A program made the translations under genes and the position numbers. Of a DNA stretch of 64,000 nucleotides, positions 61,021 through 64,000 are shown piece by piece. The stretch is from Actinopolymorpha sp. NPDC004070 (lineage in GTDB: Bacteria; Actinomycetota; Actinomycetes; Propionibacteriales; Actinopolymorphaceae): positions 574,827 to 638,826 of the forward strand of contig NZ_JBEXMJ010000002.1 in the NCBI RefSeq assembly GCF_040610475.1. Direction: 5' to 3'. Under the pieces are notes generated by a model, which worked only from the letters and a program-made list of their open reading frames with translations, had not been told where the DNA came from and made no database searches. How positions within the stretch are numbered: the stretch's first letter is position 1; every line of letters begins with the position of its first letter.

Positions 61021-61195
61021 TTCGCGTGTGCCGGTTCGCCCCTGTCGCGTCGAGCCGAACGTCGCTGCGCGTTCCGGTCACCTCGAGCGAAGCGAGCTGG
61101 CGCACAGTAACCGTGCCGTCATGTCCGGTTTCTGGTATCTCGGGCCCACCTGGGTTGCACCGCCCCGTGGGTATCCAAATCGCCCGATTTGCCAC

Positions 61196-61201
61196 TAGGC
61201 T
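61196..61201 (+). promoter_or_regulatory. -10 candidate of M4 protease 2
   Basis: TAGGCT in TGCCACTAGGCTCC, 81 bp before the start codon, matching the block upstream of protease 1. Confidence 0.4.
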
Positions 61202-61281
61202 CCTCGGGCACCTGTATGCGCGTTCCGATCTCCTCTCGGCACGCAAGGTCACGTCACATTCCGGACTGATGGGGGTTCCTA

Positions 61282-63480
61282 GTGAAGTACCGACGCACAG
61301 TCGGCGGTATCGCCGCCCTGGCGACGGTCGTCAGCGGGAGTGCTTTGGCGCTCGCCGCACCGTCATATGCCGGCACGATGTCCGGCCCGAGCTTCCTGCC
61401 CAAGAAGGCGGACAGCTCGATCAAGGTTCTAGAGGGTTCCGACGGCGACGTCACCGGCATCGCGGCCAAGGGGGCGGCGATCAAGCTGCCGAAGGGTTCG
61501 TCGGAGTCTCCGAGGGTCGCTGCCAAGCAGCACCTGCAGAACTTCGCGGGCAAGCTCGGCGTCGACGCGGCCCAGATGAAGACCGTCAGGTCCCAGCAGG
61601 TCGACGGCGGCAACGTCGTTCGCATGCAGCAGGAGATCAACGGCATTCCGGTCGTCGCCGGTGAGCTGGTCGCGTCCCTCGACAAGCAGAACAACCTCGA
61701 GGCGCTGCTCGGCAAGACCGCCAAGGGTTCGGTGCAGGCGCCGAAGAAGCAGTTCAGTGCCGTGGCGAGCGGGATCGCGGCGCGCAAGTACGTCGCCAAG
61801 AAGGCGGACGTCTCCGCCGGCAAGCTCGAGGTCAAGAACGAGGGTCGCTGGATCTACAACCCCTCGCTGCTCGGTGCGCCCGGTGCGCCGATCAACCGCG
61901 AGACGCTGAAGTTCCAGGTCAACACCCCCGACCACGCCGTCGACTACACCGTCTTCGTCGACAGCGGCTTCAACTCCGTCGCGCTGGCCGTCAGCAACAA
62001 CCACGCGGCGCTCAAGCGCGACATCTGCGACCTGAACAACAAGGACGCTGGTGACCTCGACGGCGCCAAGTGCGACGGGACCACCAACAAGTACACCCGC
62101 CGCGAGGGGGGTGCGAAGTCCGGCATCGCCGACGTCGACAAGGTGTACGACAACCTCGGCGTCGTCTCCAGGTGGTACGCCTCCTACGCCGGCCTGGACG
62201 TCTCGGCGTTCATCGGCGGCAGCAGCAAGACGCTGAGGGCCTCCACCCGGACCTGCCTGTCGCAGCTGCAGCCGGGTTGCCCCCTGGCCAACGCCTTCTG
62301 GAGCGACGGCATCGGTCAGATGGTCTACGGCGAGGGCGTGACCGGCCTCGACGTGACCGGCCACGAGCTGACCCACGGCGTGACCTCGCACACCTCCGCG
62401 CTCTACTACGCCTACCAGTCGGGCGCGATCAACGAGTCGATCTCCGACACGATGGGTGAGCTGATCGACCTGGCCGCCAATCCCGGCAAGGCCGGCAGCG
62501 ACCAGGGCTGGCTGATCGGTGAGGACGAGGACCCGGCGTCGCCGGACCTGCCCGCGCCGCTGCGCAGCATGAAGGACCCGACGAAGTACGACCAGCCTGA
62601 CCGGCTGACCTCCTCGCTGTGGACTGCCGACCAGCAGTACCGCGACAGCGGTGGCGTGCACACCAACAGCGGGCCGGGCAACAAGACCGCCTACCTGCTG
62701 ACCCAGGGCGACACCTTCAACGGCTACACCATTCGTGGCATCGGCCTGGCGAAGGCGTTCAAGATCTACTGGACCGCCGAAAACCTGATGACCTCGGGTA
62801 CGGACTACAAGGATCTGTTCAACGTCCTGCCGCTGTCCTGCCGCAAGAACATCGGCAAGACCGGCACCTACATCACCGAGGACGACTGCGCCCAGGTCGA
62901 CAAGGCCGTCCGCGCGACCGAGCTCTACAAGGACCCGGCCAACGGCGCCCCGGTTGCCACGCCCTACTGCACCGTCGGCAACGTGAAGACGTCCTACGTC
63001 CAGACCTTCGACTCCGCGCCGTCTGACTGGACGCTCGACCCGACCGGTGGCAACGGCCTGATGAACGCGGACCTCGAGTTCGATTACGTCAACACCGGTA
63101 AGGACGCTCTGGGTCTGTTCACCCAGCCCGGTGTCGAGAGCGGCACGGCGACGTCGGCCGGCAAGAAGATCCCCGCCGGCAGCTGGCTGCGGATCGACTA
63201 CGCCACCCTGTTCAGCCTCTACCAGCCCTCCGCTGGTGCCACCGCCAAGCTCCAGTACAACGACGGCAGTGGCTGGAAGGACGGCAGCACGCTGACCGGT
63301 TCGGTCAACCCGGGCCCGTGGACCCAGCACGACTCCCACGGCTGGGCCTCGGCGAAGTACAACCTGTCGACCCTGGCCGGAAAGACCGTGAGGTTCCAGA
63401 TCTCGGTCAAGGATGTCTCCAACGACAACCAGGCGTCGCTGATGGGTGTGGACAACTTCAAGATCTACACCTGCGCATGA
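61282..63480 (+). CDS. Secreted M4 (thermolysin-type) metalloprotease 2
   Basis: 732 aa, alike over its whole length to protease 1. Signal peptide (VVSGSALALAAPSYAGT), FTP/PepSY propeptide, zinc motif TGHELTHGVTS (His361, Glu362, His365), third ligand Glu385 in GAINESISD, SGGVHTNSGPGN and a C-terminal beta-sandwich (WTLDPTGGNG, SWLRIDYATL, TVRFQISVKD). A loop after the zinc site is longer and Pro/Asp-rich (EDEDPASPDLPAP). GTG start with GGGGG about seven bases upstream. A tandem duplicate with its own promoter and terminator. Confidence 0.92.
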   Translation: MKYRRTVGGIAALATVVSGSALALAAPSYAGTMSGPSFLPKKADSSIKVLEGSDGDVTGIAAKGAAIKLPKGSSESPRVAAKQHLQNFAGKLGVDAAQMKTVRSQQVDGGNVVRMQQEINGIPVVAGELVASLDKQNNLEALLGKTAKGSVQAPKKQFSAVASGIAARKYVAKKADVSAGKLEVKNEGRWIYNPSLLGAPGAPINRETLKFQVNTPDHAVDYTVFVDSGFNSVALAVSNNHAALKRDICDLNNKDAGDLDGAKCDGTTNKYTRREGGAKSGIADVDKVYDNLGVVSRWYASYAGLDVSAFIGGSSKTLRASTRTCLSQLQPGCPLANAFWSDGIGQMVYGEGVTGLDVTGHELTHGVTSHTSALYYAYQSGAINESISDTMGELIDLAANPGKAGSDQGWLIGEDEDPASPDLPAPLRSMKDPTKYDQPDRLTSSLWTADQQYRDSGGVHTNSGPGNKTAYLLTQGDTFNGYTIRGIGLAKAFKIYWTAENLMTSGTDYKDLFNVLPLSCRKNIGKTGTYITEDDCAQVDKAVRATELYKDPANGAPVATPYCTVGNVKTSYVQTFDSAPSDWTLDPTGGNGLMNADLEFDYVNTGKDALGLFTQPGVESGTATSAGKKIPAGSWLRIDYATLFSLYQPSAGATAKLQYNDGSGWKDGSTLTGSVNPGPWTQHDSHGWASAKYNLSTLAGKTVRFQISVKDVSNDNQASLMGVDNFKIYTCA

Positions 63481-63566
63481 CCGACGCTCGGGTGGTCGGC
63501 CGGTGAGGTTCCGCGTCAGCGGAGCCTCCGGCAGGAGTAGCCACTCGTAGTCACCGCACCACGAGC

Positions 63567-63611
63567 CGAGAGGGCCCCGAGATCGCCACTGGTGATCTCG
63601 GGGCCCTCTCG
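63567..63611 (+). terminator. Strong terminator after M4 protease 2
   Basis: A perfect 18-bp stem (CGAGAGGGCCCCGAGATC and its complement) with a nine-base loop, 86 bp after the stop codon. It insulates the protease gene from dnaK. Confidence 0.9.
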
Positions 63612-63711
63612 CATGTCCGCCTGCTGCCTGCGCCGGGCGGGCGGCGGGCACCCTGAGCTGGGGCTTCGTACTCGCGGGGGTACCCGGACGCGACCCTGAG
63701 ACGACCCTGAA

Positions 63712-63784
63712 CTTGAGCCGAGCTGACTCACCTCTGTTGACTGAAGCGCACTAGGTCGGCAATATTGAGCCGGTTGCACTCAAG
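63712..63784 (+). promoter_or_regulatory. dnaK promoter with two HAIR-like HspR operators
   Basis: HspR sites follow CTTGAGT-N7-ACTCAAG. Site 1 is CTTGAGC-N7-ACTCACC (63712-63732); site 2 is ATTGAGC-N7-ACTCAAG (63764-63784), 52 bp apart centre to centre (five helical turns). Between them lie TTGACT (63737-63742), an 18-bp spacer and AATATT (63761-63766), so site 2 overlaps the -10 element and start point, and site 1 lies upstream of the -35. This is the normal heat-shock repression layout of actinomycete dnaK operons. The roughly 140-bp leader to dnaK holds nothing else I can name. Confidence 0.7.
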
Positions 63785-63922
63785 GGTGACAGGTCGGGCC
63801 TCGGCCGTCCCGCCCGCGGGGGGCGACACCAGCACGATCGCGCAAGCGCATCGCACACACACAACACCAGATCCATCCGCGCGGCGTCCGCCGGGCGGCT
63901 CTCAACTCGGAGGCTTGTGGTT

Positions 63923-64000
63923 ATGTCTCGTTCGGTCGGTATCGATCTTGGTACGACGAATTCTGTGGTGGCGGTTCTTGAGGGTGGGGAGCCGACGGTT
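63923..64000 (+). CDS. dnaK: Chaperone DnaK (5' end only)
   Basis: The first 26 residues ([20 protein letters not shown] and on) are the ATPase phosphate-1 motif of Hsp70. CGGAGG lies about nine bases before ATG 63923. The gene runs off the window. Its opening codons are unusually T-ending for this DNA (TCT, CGT, GGT, GAT, CTT, AAT), which would lessen mRNA structure at the start of a highly expressed gene. grpE, dnaJ and hspR would be expected downstream. Confidence 0.95.
   Translation, partial: MSRSVGIDLGTTNSVVAVLEGGEPTV

Noticed and set aside
58697..61252. 851-codon open frame antisense to M4 protease 1
   Set aside because: High-GC mirror frame with Val/Gly/Arg/Asp-biased, domain-free sequence; the sense strand has a complete, motif-rich protease.
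1..64000. CRISPR array, rRNA operon, intact IS element or prophage
   Set aside because: No regularly spaced repeat-spacer pattern, no rRNA-like sequence, no full transposase with inverted repeats and no phage structural genes; the only mobile-element trace is the integrase remnant at 37.7 kb.

Overview
The window is very GC-rich DNA with heavy G/C use at third codon positions, many GTG starts, a DUF222/HNH gene of the 13E12 type, an F420-type luciferase-family oxidoreductase, a bifunctional-type dcd beside tRNA-Gly, and a dnaK promoter carrying HspR (HAIR-like) sites. Together these point to a high-GC actinomycete. I would guess a soil genus of the Propionibacteriales (Kribbella/Actinopolymorpha-like), but the genus is only a guess.

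Layout. 0-8 kb: end of a DUF2231-like membrane protein, an OmpR-type two-component pair, a methyltransferase, a phosphotransferase, a metallo-beta-lactamase-fold hydrolase, galU, a methyltransferase and a 51-aa membrane protein. 8-18 kb: truncated SUMF1-like fragment, LLM oxidoreductase, SRPBCC, DUF998, GNAT, methyltransferase, DUF222-HNH, a stand-alone UMP kinase with a strong terminator, and a compact cluster of DUF1772, GNAT, VOC and methyltransferase genes. 18-38 kb is a degenerate accessory zone. It holds a tandem array of four PF03640-like lipoprotein genes in different states of decay, and genes broken by nonsense codons, frameshifts, truncations or deletion of their catalytic core (isochorismatase-like, alpha/beta hydrolase, methyltransferase, VOC, Nudix, aminoglycoside-phosphotransferase-like). 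It also carries two near-identical MASE1-only membrane proteins, an AT-richer purC, and a tyrosine-recombinase remnant beside tRNA-Gly(CCC) with a 45-bp repeat whose second copy lies 2.5 kb away.

38-64 kb is intact, core-like DNA: dcd, a triple-SRPBCC protein, an endonuclease/exonuclease/phosphatase-family enzyme, a DUF4097 + ribbon-helix-helix cluster, a large membrane Fe-S reductase (CCG domains), an osmoprotectant ABC operon, a YeeE/YedE sulfur transporter preceded by a cysteine-containing 26-codon leader ORF and hairpin, a histidine-utilisation operon (hutH-hutU-M20 amidohydrolase-hutF), two tandem secreted M4 metalloproteases, and the start of dnaK.

Regulatory themes. At least fifteen genes have a TANNNT-like -10 element 6-8 nt before the start codon and no ribosome-binding site, which predicts leaderless mRNAs. 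Four-base ATGA/GTGA overlaps couple the operons. Between the M20 amidohydrolase and hutF, an 11-bp tandem duplication has turned one ATGA junction into a chain of tiny ORFs whose stops and starts overlap. I saw no CRISPR array, no rRNA, no intact transposase and no clear biosynthetic cluster.
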